Shown: positions 10,999-26,100 of the stretch, piece after piece
Layout of the letters: the number at the start of each line of letters is the position of its first letter
Numbering within the stretch: position 1 is the stretch's first letter
Origin: Oopsacas minuta
Taxonomy: Eukaryota > Porifera > Hexactinellida > Lyssacinosida > Leucopsacidae
Direction: 5' to 3'
DNA: 64,000 nucleotides
Assembly (NCBI GenBank): GCA_024704765.1
Contig: JAKMXF010000110.1
Span: 558,001 to 622,000, forward strand
The notes under the pieces: generated by a model
What the model was told of the DNA's origin: nothing
What the model saw: only the letters and a program-made list of their open reading frames with translations
Database searches by the model: none
Position numbers and translations under genes: made by a program

Positions 10999-13900
10999 AT
11001 GTCTGACGTTAATATTACTGCTAATACAGAGGATATAGCTGGTGAGTATTATGTTCTTGTTTACTGCTTTAATATTATACATCATGATATAGCCTGCATA
11101 AACCAACACCAGCATACTCCATAAGACCTGTATAATCCGTAAGACCTGCATATTCCATAAGACCTGTATAATTCATAAGACCTGTATCCGACTTTCTTAG
11201 TTCATGTGACTGCAATAGAGTGTGTCCGTATGACAGATTCCACTGGACAGTAAATGAGAACTTTGGGCCTACTGAAAAACGTTCCTTATGAAGGAGTCCA
11301 ATTCTAAATATTGGGAATGCTCATATTTCGGATATTTCCCTGTGCTTGAATATTGGACTCATTTCCATGTGACAACCTTCGCCTATTCTATTAATAGGGT
11401 CATCTTCTTACCCCATTGTCCCTCATGCAGACACTACAGAGATAGACACGGCTACTATCCAGGTTATAGTTAAGGATGAGACAGATCTTAAGAATCAGCA
11501 GAGACAGATTATTAATCTGTCCGTATCTTACACTGTGTTTGATCTGCATTGCTTGATTGGTCAGAAGGTCAGATATAAATTAGGAACGTTCACACTTGTC
11601 TGGGATAAACAGGTTTGTTGTTGTATTTGTATATTTTATCACTTTATATACGTAAACATATGGAAACTCTACAATTCTATTCAGCTATGGATCACCCTGT
11701 TTATTCTTGATATACATTACCTCTGTCACTTCAGTTTATTTAAATTACGATACAGTGGAACCTCGTGGAAACGAACACGGTTTTCCAGATAACACGAATA
11801 AGTATTCACACAAATCAGTTCCCTACAATCGATATTCAATTGGTATTACTCCAGTTAATGCGAACAAATTTTGATCTTCCGTTTGTGTTCGTATTAACGA
11901 GGTTCCACTGAAGCTCTGGTTAGATCAGTGAGGCACACGTTCACAATCAAATATGTAGATGACATCATTATTGTGTAAGCACACCAAACATAATATCTCC
12001 CACATTATTTTGATATCAAATTTTTGCCGCTCAAACCAAATGGCCTCGTGTGCGGGTGAGCCATCAGTTACTGTCCACTGATTTATCTATTCAATTATTG
12101 TTATTCTCTGGCCATAACATTTCTGCCTTTGACGTGGATCTTTCCATGAATTACTTATTTAATGTAGGAGGGGATTACTGGTATATGTAACACTATATCA
12201 AGATTATAGTTTTAGGCTTGTATTTATTTGGCTATAATAACGTGAAAGTTTGAGTAATCATAATTATAACTATTTTCAACAAATGGTGGAACAATTTTCT
12301 GAGATTTTTTTCACTGATTATGAAGGGAAGCAAAGGGTGATAAGGTTTTTGAAGGATGAATTTATTGACACCTCCATATACTCCCTGAAATTTCAAATCG
12401 AGCTTATGACTGACGTTCTCATCCAAGAACAACATTTGACTCTAGATGGGAGGAAACTAGATGCCAAGAAAGGTGACAGAATAATGACTTTTGAAGATTA
12501 CGGGATTATGCAAGGCGCGAGCATCGTTTTGCACCAACGACTTTTGGGAGGTGAAATTGAACCGTTTGATTTTGTTAATATAAACAAAAAGAAGAAGTTT
12601 AAACCGATGAAACTTGGACGCGGTACCAAAACATGGAGAAAGGTTCTTCCTGGTATTTGCTTCGTCGGGATTTGTTTAGAAAAGGGCTGTAAGGCCAGTG
12701 GGGATCTTGTAGTTGTAAATAAGGAATTCTATAAGGATAAGGCCGGATGCTGTGTGGCCAACGTCGAAATTCATCGTTTGAATTGTCCGATTTGTAAAGA
12801 ACAGATTGACACCAAATCTTTAATGGGAGTAGGTCTCTATAAATGCAAGGCTATCGTTGAAACTATGCACAAAACAGGGGAGAAGGAGAAGAAGCATAAA
12901 TACGAAATAAAATCTGAAGATTTCCTTTATGCGTACAGCGTGAATGACAAAGGGAAGATCAAGTATCAATACATTGAGATTATCATTAAACCTCTGTAGT
13001 AATATACGCATTGGTTCTAATGATAATCTTAATTGTGTGCTTCTTACGTTAAGTTAGTTCTAGTGAGTATTGTACTGTCGGATTTTAGAACTTTGTTGAT
13101 TCATTTCATAAATGTCTGTTTTGTAATAAAATAATTTGCTTATGAAGCTGATTAACGTGAAGAGGCTTTTCCCTGTCTTCCTCTTCACACAAATCCGCTC
13201 CTGATTGTTGTACACCATAAATGGACTGTCCCTATCACCTTATAGTCATAGCTATTTCTGTATCTGATATCATTATTATATCACAGCTCAATAACCGTGA
13301 TCAATCATAACTTGATTATCTTAGAGATAAGATCACCTAATTGATATGAGTCATTAGTGTGAATTATATATATCACTAATTGTTTGAGGTTTGTATTATT
13401 TATTTATCCATGGAATGGCTGCTAAATATTCTGATTTATATTTCCTGATCGATAACGGAAATAATCTATCACTTAAAATCCCTCAAAAGACTTTTGCAGA
13501 AACGAAAATTCAGGAATTGAAGTCTCAAATTCAACTCAAAACAGGATTTGAGTTAGAAAACCAAAAATTAATATATTCGAATAAAATATTAGAAAATAAT
13601 ACAAATATTTGTGTTTACGACATAACAACAGGTTCATATATACTACTGCTTAACCAATCAGATTGTTTGTTTGTTTACATAACGGAAAGTGTGAAAACAA
13701 TTTTGTTAACTTTCCCTAAACTTTCGTTTGCGAATTTAACAGTTGTTGAATTGAAATTTGAAGTAAAACGAAGAGAAGGAATTCCCGAAAATATCCAGAA
13801 ATTATTCTATAACGGACAGATATTAGAAGATGAAAATACTTTAGAATTTTATGGGATTATCCCTGATAGCAAACTCACTCTATTTCCTAACCAAAATGAG

Positions 13901-16900
13901 TGTTTGTTTATCAAAACATTCGACAAAACAATCACAATTACAGTCACAAATACAATATTCTCACAAACTACAGTTTTAGAATTGAAATCGCTTATAAACA
14001 GGAAGGAAAGTATTCCAAAGGAACAGCAACGGTTGATATTATCCGGTCGAGAACTGCGAAACTCCAAAACTCTCGGTTACTATAAAATAAAACAAGAATT
14101 TGTTATTAATCTACTTATAATACCAGCTAGCATATCTTCACATATTTCCTACAGTCTATTCATACAGATGTATACTGGTAGAATATTAACACTAGAATTC
14201 CCAAACAAAACATTTCTAAAGCTATCTGTATTAGATTTAATATTACAGATTGAAAGGTGTGAGAATATTCCTAGAAATATTCAATATTTATATTTCACAG
14301 GAAAGCAATTAGAAGAAAGCAAACTATTGTCTCAATACAGTATTATTGATGGGTCTACTCTGGATTTAAAATTGAATATTTATGGGGTCGCTAACGACCC
14401 GTTCAATTTCTCAGAAATAAGTTTTCAAGAGCTATTTGAAAAGGTGACACAATTCGCACCCCATTGGAGACAAGTAAGCGAGGGGGTTAATTTTAGGGCA
14501 ACATGTAGGAACAAAGATTGTGAAGCGTGTAATCGTATTGTCTATGTCCAAAGGGGTTTTTATGAAGCAACAAACGGTGAGTGTTTGTTAAACAATGAAA
14601 TGGGTGTGTTAGAATGCCCTATGTGTGGTTGTAAGATTGACAAGGCTAATATTCATGGTGTGGGTATATATAAATGTATTTTGGAAGTTAGGAAGGGAGG
14701 ATGTGTTTGTTGTAAGGTGGAGTCAAGAGATATGTTCCAATTCGCACAATGTATGCAAGATTTGGATCTGTTACATGTTATGGACATTCTTTTGGTCGTT
14801 AAACGTCTCTAAGGAATATTTAAGTAATTTATCACTCTCCATTCCTTTATTGTAGTTTATTATTGTTATTTGTATTAATAATATTTACTTGGAACAAATG
14901 TACCAATTCCAAATTTGAGCGCAATTACGCATGTGAGACTGGACTATGAGTCACCAATGATACCTCTGACCATCTTGTAACCTCATCTGAAATCATTAGT
15001 GAACGCGGTTGTTGACTAAATGCAAGTTTTAAGAGAGTGTATTGTGGCCTCATGAACCTGTGTAATTGTGTTTACAACAGGATAAGGCAGAGAATATGGG
15101 AACATCAATTATAATACATTAATGATATCATATATATATAGATTTGAGTGTCGAACTAAGCTTATAGGAAATGATTAAGTTTGTTTTAGCGTGGAGTCAA
15201 GCAGTAAATTTAGATATGCAGGTTGTGTGAATGAGGATGATAGGTTAGATTATGAGTATATTATCCTGGTAGTTAAACGTCGCTAGTTGATAACTGCTAG
15301 TTAGTTCTCTTAGATATTAGGTGATTCATTGATTAGTATTATTAGCTGTTATCTTATCTCTTATTATTTTCCTGTTATATCATGTCCCCATTAGAATATG
15401 TTATAACATATTGTTGTAATTCACCACCGGACGTAAGCGCCATCCTCTCGGAAACTGCTTTGATAATTCCTGATATATTATGCCAGTTAAAAGAACATTT
15501 ATTACTAATCCCAGGGGTCTTATTACCAGCATCCATTGTAATATTTATTTCTAAATTTATCACAGTTATTCAAATCTGTAACATAACACCTCATATAACT
15601 ATACTATTCCAGTATATAGTCTTACACTGAATCATAAATTCACTTTTACTAAAAATTATCCAAAATAATATATCTGCAATGGCTACAGGAGGATATTCAT
15701 GTGTGTTTGTAATAATTGATTCCACACCATGTTCTTTCCGCTTCCCAAAGGAATCTTTCGGCAAAACAAAGATTACCCAGCTTCAGCATCAAATTCAGAA
15801 ACGGACTGGTTGCAATGTTGACGATTGCTTGACGTATAATGGCAAAAATTTGAAGATTCATGGGGATTGGTATGCGCTGACCTTTGAAACATACAACATA
15901 ACTCCCAATAGTAATATAATTTTGAATCCTAGGGTGTGTGGGGGATCTGAATTCGATACGGGATCAATGGATTTTGTTGACGTCACAGCTGAAGAAAAGT
16001 TTGTGGCAATTTCCCTCGTTCGATCTTCAGGAGCTCCTAGTTGGAGACAAGTTGACGAAGGTTTGAATTTTTCTGGCATATGTAGAAATGAAGGTTGCAA
16101 AGCTTGCGATCAACTCGTATATATACAAAGAGGGTTTTATCAAGAGGATTATGGAAGGTGTTTTGTTAACAGTGAGATTTCTATGTTACAATGCCCTGTG
16201 TGTAAAAAGGAATTAAATAAGAATGATATCAAAGGTGTAGGGATATACAAGTGTACTCTAGAAGTAAGGACCAAAAGAGAAGGAGCAAACCAAAAAACTT
16301 TTACCATAAAATCTGAAGAAAAGTTCCGATATGCAGAATGCAGAAATAAGCACGACAAAATAGTTTATGACAGTGTCGTGTTTGTTGTTAAACCCCTTGA
16401 AAACACTGAAGCGGTAGAGGAACCCGTAGAGGAACCCGTAGAGGAACCCGTAGAGGAACCTGTAGAGGATCATATACCCATAGAGGAACCAAGACCTGTA
16501 GGGAAGCATAAAACTTTTAAAGCCCGAATAGACCGTGGTATGCAAAAGTTGGTGCACAAGTATTTCCATGATGAATAATTGGTGAATTTTGAATACTAAT
16601 GTGATATAACTTAATAATGTGTGTATGTTTACTCTGTTTGCTTCAAACTATAGGTTTGACTAGCTTGTTATTTTTTTTCATTTTTCTCCTGTTCTATATT
16701 TTGAGTAAATATTTTCTGTTTGATTGTAACTTAACTGAATACATCTGATATGGTGAATGCCCTGGTAATAATAGCATTTAATACTGATTTCAGATAGTTA
16801 AAGTCTCCAATTTGACTATCTAGGTGTGTTCCCTGGCTTTGATAGGAGCGTACACATAATCTATCTTTGATTAATCTTAAAAGGTTGTCAGGAAATGTTC

Positions 16901-19900
16901 CAGTCGCGATTACGCGCCTACATATTTTGTATTATTTCAATGATATTGTTTTGTTGATATCTTCACATATAATTAATTATCCATCATAAACAATTCCCTC
17001 TTCTATTCGTTATAATAATACTTGTTGTATAGGACAGTACAGTAAAGGAGAATGAAGTAGAGCTAGATGAAGACTGTAAGGTATCACTTTATGATTTTGG
17101 ATTCAAAAGCAAGAGAGAGACTGTTTGTATTCGAGACAAGAATGACAGACAACCTCAAGCTGTTACTTCTGACGTAAGTGTTACAATAGCCACTTAATTT
17201 GGACACAATTATGCCAGTCGAAGTGTCCCGATTGACTGAATTATCACACTTTATCCATGTAGGATGAAGATCAGAAAAATGTGAAACTAACTAACGTAAC
17301 TTGGAATAATAGTTTCAATACAGTTAGTAGTAGTTATAATGGGCCTCGCCCTATGAATTATACTTCTACATCAAGTTGGTATCCTTCTTATCATATGCAG
17401 CAGTCGGAAACTGGTGAGTTGTTTGTTTGTCTGTTTGTTTGTTTATTTGTTTGTTTATTTGTTTGTTTGTTTAGGATTCGTTGGATTAGTGAATCAAGCA
17501 ATGACTTGTTATCTTAACAGTCTCCTACAAACTCTATACATGTCTCCAGAATTCAGGAATGCTATATACAAGTAATAAGAATGATTTTTTCATACAGTTG
17601 TATAGAAGCTTAAGGCACCGCGATAATTACTTCCATATAAGCGGGATTTTACTGTATTTATTAGATGGAAGTTCTGTAAAGCTGAGAAAGAGAAGGAGAG
17701 ATGTATTCCATATCAGCTACAACGCTTGTTCATACAGTTACAGGTAACATACTACAATATAACCTGACTAATGGTAGCGTGTACACTGCAGATAACTCCT
17801 GTATTCATGTTAATAGACAACATAATTAATTTCTTACTGCTTAGACATCTGATAAGAGAGCTGTAGAGACTACAGATATCACCAAGAGCTTCGGTTGGGA
17901 CACAAATGAAGGTATACATACATACAATTCGCATATTAGCAAGGGAAATTCTTGCTATTAGGTGAACTCTGTACATATATGAATATACATACGAAGGTGT
18001 TACTAATGTTGTGTTGTAGCATGGCAACAGCATGACGTACAAGAGTTATGTAGAGTAATGTTTGATGCTCTTGAGATTAACTTTAAGAAAACAGAACAGG
18101 TATGTTATTGCGTATACGTATTTGTTATTTTTGTTATTATTATTATTATTTACATCTATCTTAAGGCTAGCCTAATCAATTATCTATATCAAGGGGAAAT
18201 GAAAGACTACGTGAAATGCCTAGAGTGCAATCAGGAGTCTGCTAGACACGACACTTTCCTAGATATTCCTCTTGTCATTAAGCCCTTTGGATCTACTACT
18301 GCTTATGTATCTGTGGTTAGTCTTATGCTTGAATGGTATTTGTGAATATGGAACTATAGAATGCTTTATAATCCTATTTAACACATAATAAATTCGGGTC
18401 TCTTCTTAGGAGGAAGCTCTGGAAGCCTTTATTGAGCCGGAAACACTTGAAGGAGATAATCAGGTAATTATTATTAACGACATCTTAAACCTTTTCTCAG
18501 CGATGCGAGAACATTTGGCTTAGCTATTTAAATTTACATATATCGTAGATGTATCATATTTCTACGCACATGCCAAATTCCAAGTTTTAGCTCTTACCAG
18601 TTCCTCAATTCTATGACTCAACCCCTGCACAGTATTTATTCTACATTCTTGCAGTTATGGATTTTAATAAAATCTAAAATGGACATATCAAATTATGTGA
18701 ATCAAATATCTACTGACCTGTCAATCAATGATAATTGTATCCCTGTAGTATCAATGTGAGAACTGCAGCAAGAAGTGTGATGCTCATAAGGTTTGTGCTT
18801 TTATTGATTTATTAGCATTTGTATTATTTTTCTTGGATTGTTTATGTGTAAATGTTGTTAGAGATACAAAATATTGATAAATGGTCGTTGGAATGAAAAG
18901 GATTGAATACAGTCATCTCCCGTTATACGAAGCTCAAGAGACCGCGATAATGTTTGATGTGACCGATTAAATATGTTACTTTGACGGTTTGGGACCATAT
19001 TTGTACAATTCACACTTCGATATAACGGGAGATACTGTACCTCAGTTAGTGCCTCAATAATTTAGCTAATTTCAGTGTATACGTACAACTTCCTACATAC
19101 TTAATTATTTGGCTTGATTTACTGATACACTTTGAAAGGTCTTTGAACATTCCTTCAAAAAGACTTTTCCTTATAATATGATAATAAATCGCTGGCCCCG
19201 TTTAATTAGCTTAATTAGATTAACTAGTCTGTCTTTAATGTCAGATAATTAAACACACATAATTGTCAGGTGTATTTTCCTGTGCTCTAATTATCTACTT
19301 TTAGCATTAAAATTATCTTTTGGTTGTATTGTAATACAATAATTATTTAAGTTTTGTTTCTATAAATTCAGTTAATTTTATTTCAAACTTAAATAATGAA
19401 TGTTTTTCTACAAATAATTGTTGTATTCTCCTTTCTTGTTTCGATACTTTCTGCCCCTACGGATCTCCCCCCTGATTGTACAGACGGTGACAACTGCTCC
19501 AGTATATTTGAGACACAATATCTTCCCATAATTATTCGCACTTCTACTTGTATCTTCGTTGCTCTTGTAATTTTCCTTTTTTTGTGTATCATTTTATGGC
19601 TCTTAAGTTACGCGATAGATCCTAACAACAGTTTTGTAACATCAGTATGTCTGGGAATGTTGGCTTGTTTCTGCTCTCAATTAGCTACACAACAAAATAA
19701 ATCAACAAGAAGTAAACAAAACTTGTCAACAAGAAATAAAAATCATAACAATACGAATAAACCTCCTCCTTACACTTATGCTACTATTCCACAGACAGAA
19801 TTGATCAATCAACTTCATTGCCCGTGTCATACTGCTAAATTCCTACAACCTGTTTCGGTTACTAGGAATACATAATCAGACAACAGCTGTAAATTCCATT

Positions 19901-20161
19901 ATATTGTAGTTGTTTATTCGACTGTGTTTCATACACCGCTGTCCTGTATCCCAGGGGATCTTGTTTATACATATATTGTGCATATTTGTGTTGTTGTTTG
20001 CTTGTTTGGAAGAGTCTGATTTAATTAAAATTCTAGTAAATAATCTAATCTGGCTCAAGGAGAACTAATTAGCTGTCCTGTTTACCATAATATTTTGACT
20101 CTGATTGCTGCGATTAATTTTGTATCTGTGTTCATCAATTACACGTATTTTATGGTTGTCT

Positions 20162-20193
<32 letters not shown>

Positions 20194-23100
20194 GATTTGG
20201 AGCAGTAATCAGTTTTACGTTGTAGCTTTCATGTGGTTTATATATTATTTAATTAACAACTATTTTCTAGAAACTATTTACATATTTGCACTTTGGAATT
20301 TAAAATTACAACCTGTACCGACAGCCCGTGTTTTAAACTGGCACTCTATTGGAGGCACTAAGTGTATTGTGTTCAAATTTAACTCTTTATAGTGCCACTT
20401 AAATATGCTGTCGGCACAGATTGTAGTTTTAAATTTAACATGAAAATGACTATCCGTCATATTCTAACGCCTGCCTTATAGTGTCATAACTTGTATGTGT
20501 GTATATTTAGGGTCTAAAGTTCACAAAGTTTCCATATCTTCTCACCTTACAACTCAAAAGATTTGATTTTGATTACTCTACCATGCACAGGATTAAACTG
20601 AATGATAGGTTTATATTATTATTATTTATCGTTGAGTATTTGTTTATTTATTTTGTTGTTGTTTAGGATGACATTCCCTTTCTACCTCGATTTAAATGGG
20701 TTTATTGAGAAGGTTTGTTAACTTTGAAACTGACACAAACGAGAACTTCTGGAATATTTATATTTTTATATCCAGAATATACTGTATGTAGTATTCTATT
20801 TTATTCCTGTTTTAGGAAGGAAAGCCAGATCCTGCTAAGAGACAGAAGAGCTCTGATTCTTTTGCTGAGTCAGACAGACCTAGCAGTAAACAGTCTACTT
20901 CCTCAGAGACAGGATCATCCAGTGCTAATACGCTAGAACCAGGTATAGTCAACTCCCATTATATCGAAGTAATAATCGCGGTTCCTTGAGCTTCGTTAAT
21001 GTAACTATACATGACAGGTATGGATGGGTATCAGGCTATATCAGAGGGTCAGGATGCAGAAGACCTAATGAGGAATCTGAATATAACATCAGAGGATCTA
21101 GTTCCTCTGCTTGTAGATGGAGATATTAATGCTGATGATAAGATACTAAGTATGTTGCATTGCTGAGTATCAGAATACAATGGAGTTCACCTATTAGCAA
21201 GTAGTTTGTATTCTGCACGAATTACCTTGATAATACGCAAACTTGCAGAGTAAAAGAGGAATTGTTTCCAATTTCGAATATACTCTAATACCCTGAAAAA
21301 CTGCTATCAAGCAGACACTATTTCATAATTGTATAGCGATTGTATTAATCACATTTCTATACATTCTCCTGTTTATCCCATATATTCTAGATTCTCCTTC
21401 TACTCCACCAGTCCACGCTATGGATGGTAGTGACAGTGGCATATCTAACAAATCAGAAGATGAGCCTACTACTCCTAACGGACCGCCTGTACTACCTTAT
21501 ACGAGTGGTAATATCTCCCCTACTGAGAATAACGTTAGTTACTAGCAGTATATAATGATTGCATTAGTGTATTAGAATACAGAGTAACATAGGAATTACG
21601 GACACTTTGGTAGTATGGCTGTTAGAAAATTGTTTCAGCTCCACATGATGTCCATCTAAGCATGTGTGCAGGCGGCACTTCATTATCATTATCTCATTAT
21701 TGAATGAAATTTCTTCTAACCTAATTATCTCAATGGTGTTATTATTTTTAGTCAGAAGATTACTCAAATCTCACCAAACGTAAAGTAGAATCCTATCACA
21801 CAGGATCAGAGAATACTTATCCTAATCAGTCTAGTTATAACAGGATTAATTCTGATGACGACACTGATAATCAGACAGCTGAGGAGGAGAAAATTGATGA
21901 ATATAATCCTGAAGAATTGTTAAAAAAAGTAAGTGCATACAAATTGTATTTGATAGACAATTGCAGTATAGAAGACCTCCATAAGAACCTCTGAAAGCAG
22001 AGAAGTGGAGAAGCAGGGACAAAATCTTGGTGATCTAATCTCTCGCTACTGGAGGTTCCACTGCATAGCTCAGCGGTCAGAGCCATTTTAGTTTAGTCTG
22101 CCTAAAGGCGGGAAATTAATCTATTGGGAACTTTCGGTAGTAAATGACATATATGTAATATGTCGAAATTGGTATGAGTAAGGTGAACAATAGATCTCCA
22201 TAAACGAAGAAACAGATATCATGTTTCAGGGTCCATGGGACACTTCTTACGGAGGTGATATTACGTTTATACTAGGTTATTTCCTATAATACTCTCTCTC
22301 TTTGTCTAGGGTCCTTATGTGTATGAACTATTCAGTATAATGATACACAGCGGATCTGCTATAGGAGGACACTATTATGCTTACATCAAGTTAGTTCTTA
22401 TTGTTATTTGTTTGTTTGTTTGTAGTGTTAAATCATTACAATTTTAGATCTCTGAGGGATAGAAAATGGTACCAGTTCAATGACCAATCAGTTGCAACGG
22501 TATACTCGATAATATTCTAGAATATTCTATGTGTATGCTATATTATAAACTTGTAATTTGTGTATTAGATGTCGTATACAGAGATAGAGAGAGCTTATGG
22601 AGGTGTAGAGAACTCTAGAGGGTATTACTCAACATTATTCTCTAGTTGTGCTAATGCATATATGCTAATGTATAGACAGATTAATTTGGAGAGGAATGCA
22701 GGTATTATTTGTAAACACTCTGACATTCTGTTTGTGGACGGTCTCATCTGGTTCCTATATCTTCTTATATCACATCTGCATTTGTATATTTACTATATTG
22801 TTTGTTTGTTTGTAGATTTTATTGACAAAACTACATTCCCTGATCACATCCATGAAGTTATTAAAGAATTCCATCGAGCAGAGCAAGAGGAGAAACTAAG
22901 AATAGAAAGAGAGAGATCTCTGTGTAAAGTTAGTTTACCGTTTGTATTGTTGTTTGTTTGTTTATTTACAAATTTGTTTTTTTAGTTAAAGTTATTCTGC
23001 CTCCATCCGAAAACTCCCTCGAAAAAGACAGAATTACATTTTGAAGTTCATAAAGATAAAACTTTTCTTGAAGCTGAAGATCAAGCTTATGAAGTTTGTT

Positions 23101-26100
23101 TATTTATTTATTTATTTCGTATGCTATATCTTCATGTTGTGTTTTTGTAGCAATTAGAGTTGAATGATTGTGTTCCCAGAGATTGTTGCAGATTAGTAAA
23201 GTACGATGAAGTATACGAAACACTAGACATGTCATATGAAGAGCATCTAGTAAGTTATGTACAGTCAACTCCTGTTATATCGAAGCTTAAGGGACCTTGA
23301 TAATTACTCCCATATAACCGACGAAATATAAGTTGCTTTGATGGTTTGGGACCATATTTGTACAACTTAAGACTTTGATATATTCGTGTTCGATATAACT
23401 GGAGTTGACTATGCGAAATCTATTTTAGAACACATCATTCGCTCACCTGATGGGTGGAATTAGACACAGCTACATACATGATCTGCTTATGGAGATTAAG
23501 AGGAAGGATCAGAAATTCCAGATATACAAACCTGGTGGTTAGTTAACACCAATATTTATCGTATAGTTGCAGTTACTAACAATGAGTAATTTGGTGTATG
23601 TATTTGGTAATACTACCTGCCACTTGTTGATATACGTCTATTATCAATTCGTCTACTAAATAGCGAGATTTGCAAGGTAAAATTCATGCAAATATGGTTT
23701 GTTAATAGAGGAACTCTACTGTAATACATTTCTGAATATTATAGCTGTTAGTTATACGTTTTCCAATGGCTGAGCTGGATTATAATCCCAAACGTGTGAA
23801 GACCAACTCCCCAACTCCTTATCTCTATATTAACAATGATTACACACATACAAGCAAATTATCAAACAAATTGCAGAAGAATTGGAGCACTTCGAAAGAT
23901 TTGGAAGATGGAAACTTCAAATTTTCAAATTCACCCTTCAAACATTGCATTCTTAACAATTTCTTTACAGAATTAGTTACAGTAAATTTGCTAGAAAAGG
24001 AGTTGAAATCTTTGAAACTCACTAAGAAGAATTCAGATTTACTTCGATTAAGACAATCTTTCGATTTATCTAACTATAAGGACGGACTGATAGGATCGTT
24101 CTTATCTTGTCTGAGGGAAGAATTACTGTATTTTATCTCTAAATCTACAGGATTCGATTTGGAAGAGATATCGCTGAGTTGCGCTAATTATTCATATCGT
24201 GATTATTTGCTCTGTCATGATGATCAGTTAGAAAACCGTAAAATCGCTTTCATATACTATTTAGTGCCAAAGATTTGGTCCCTAGCGGATGGTGGGACGC
24301 TAGATGTATTCACAGCTGTTGATTTCACACCTTTCGAGATTGCAAAATCTATTGTACCAACAAGGAATACGCTTGTATTTTTTGAAGTAAGTAATATTTC
24401 GTTCCACCAAGTTTCTGAGATTTTGAGCACAAATAAATCGCGGTTATCTTTGAGTGGTTGGTTCCATTCTAAAAATACAACAAAAGAAATTCCACAAGTT
24501 CCAGCTCCAATACCAAAATTAACTGATTTGACACTTTCAGATATTTCTATACTAGAACCATGGATAAATCCAATTTACCTAGATACCAAAGTGCAGTTTG
24601 GAATTCGTAAGAAGTTTGAAATACAGTCAGAGATTAAATTACAAGATTTTATTCTGCCGAGTAAGTTTGACGAACTTTGTAAGAATTTAAACTCCCCCGG
24701 TCTAGAATGGGAATGGACCGGATCCTGGAATAAAGAGAGGTTTCAGCGAATCAAATCCGAGCATAACCCGGAAGTATTATCACATTTTGACACCTTATTG
24801 ATCTCTGAACCTTACGCCATTCTCCTGTCACATCTCACAGGTCTGAAGCTATCCGATAATCTACAGGAATTATCCTCAAATGATTCTGAAAGTAAATCTA
24901 ACACATCACATAGTTCCAATTCAAGTGAATTAAAAATAGGTTACGGAACATTGGAAAATTTAACAAGATGGAAAGGAGGGAGTTACTCTCTTCTAAATTT
25001 TACAAATTCGATTGTATCACAAACTAATCGTCTGCAATCGAATTTATTTGTCAGCACAGATAAAGGTGTGTATGATGCCGAAGGGTTCTGGAGTTATATT
25101 GCATCAGAAGGGGAAGATGAACTGTTAAGAATTGAACCACAGGGTAACTGTCTTTGTCTTGTGTATCTTGAGAAAGGTACAGGAATGTTTGTGAAGTATA
25201 TAAGTAGAACTTCTGACCAGGAGTATTATTCATATTCTAATCTACATTTTGAAAAAGACTAATAGAATTATGTCAAATTAAATACAGTACAGGGGCCTGT
25301 GAAAACGGCGAACTTCTGAATACGGAGTGAGAATTGTGCCTTTTCAAACTGGGAAACGAGGTAGTAAGTTCAGCGTTCATAGCACACCGTTTACGGAGGT
25401 CACACTATAATACAAAGGCTCGATATAGCCAATATCAGCCTTACTATTTGTATAAGAACTTTTCCTCGTATAATTTGTAACATTCCCATAGGAATAATGG
25501 TCAAAGTGTATCATGTGGATTTGGACTCCAAATCAGTGTTAGACCCTCAAATACTCAGAGCTCATCAGACTATGACAGTAGGGGAATTCAAACAGTTGGT
25601 AGAGCAGGTGCTTATATTATTAATATTAATCCCGTAGTGTTCGTATTAACGAGGTTCCACTGTTTATAGGAGATGAGTATACCAGCAGAACACATGCGTA
25701 TTCTCCTGGAGAGGTACTACTATGAGCTTAGAATACTGGAATATGACCAGCATCTATTGAAGCAAGAGGGTTTCTATAGAATTAATAAGGTATATAAAAG
25801 CTATGTGGTTTGGTCATATGACAACACTCTCACATTTGTTCCTAGGTGTTTATCGAAGGAGGTAAATTTGACGACCATCTGAACCCAATAGAAAACTCTC
25901 AAATGTATAAAGTAGTAGATTCTCATATCAACGCGGTTAATCTTATAATTACCTTACCGAGTATTGAAGATATTGAAGAAGAGAAATGTGATAAGAAAGT
26001 TGTTGAAGGGGGAGGAGATCCTATTGATGTATCACCTAATGAACCTGGATCTTCTCTGGAAAATGCCGAAAAAGGTGAGTGATTTTCCACGAATATAATA

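Noticed and set aside
15375-15630. ORFs on both strands just upstream of Ubl-Zn gene 3
   Set aside because: The minus-strand reading looks protein-like ([20 protein letters not shown]) but has no recognisable match, no splice context and only 62 codons; not enough to call a gene.
22569-22985. 138-codon ORF
   Set aside because: It fuses USP47 exons 20 and 21 through the intron between them; both splice sites are good and family similarity stops at the donor.
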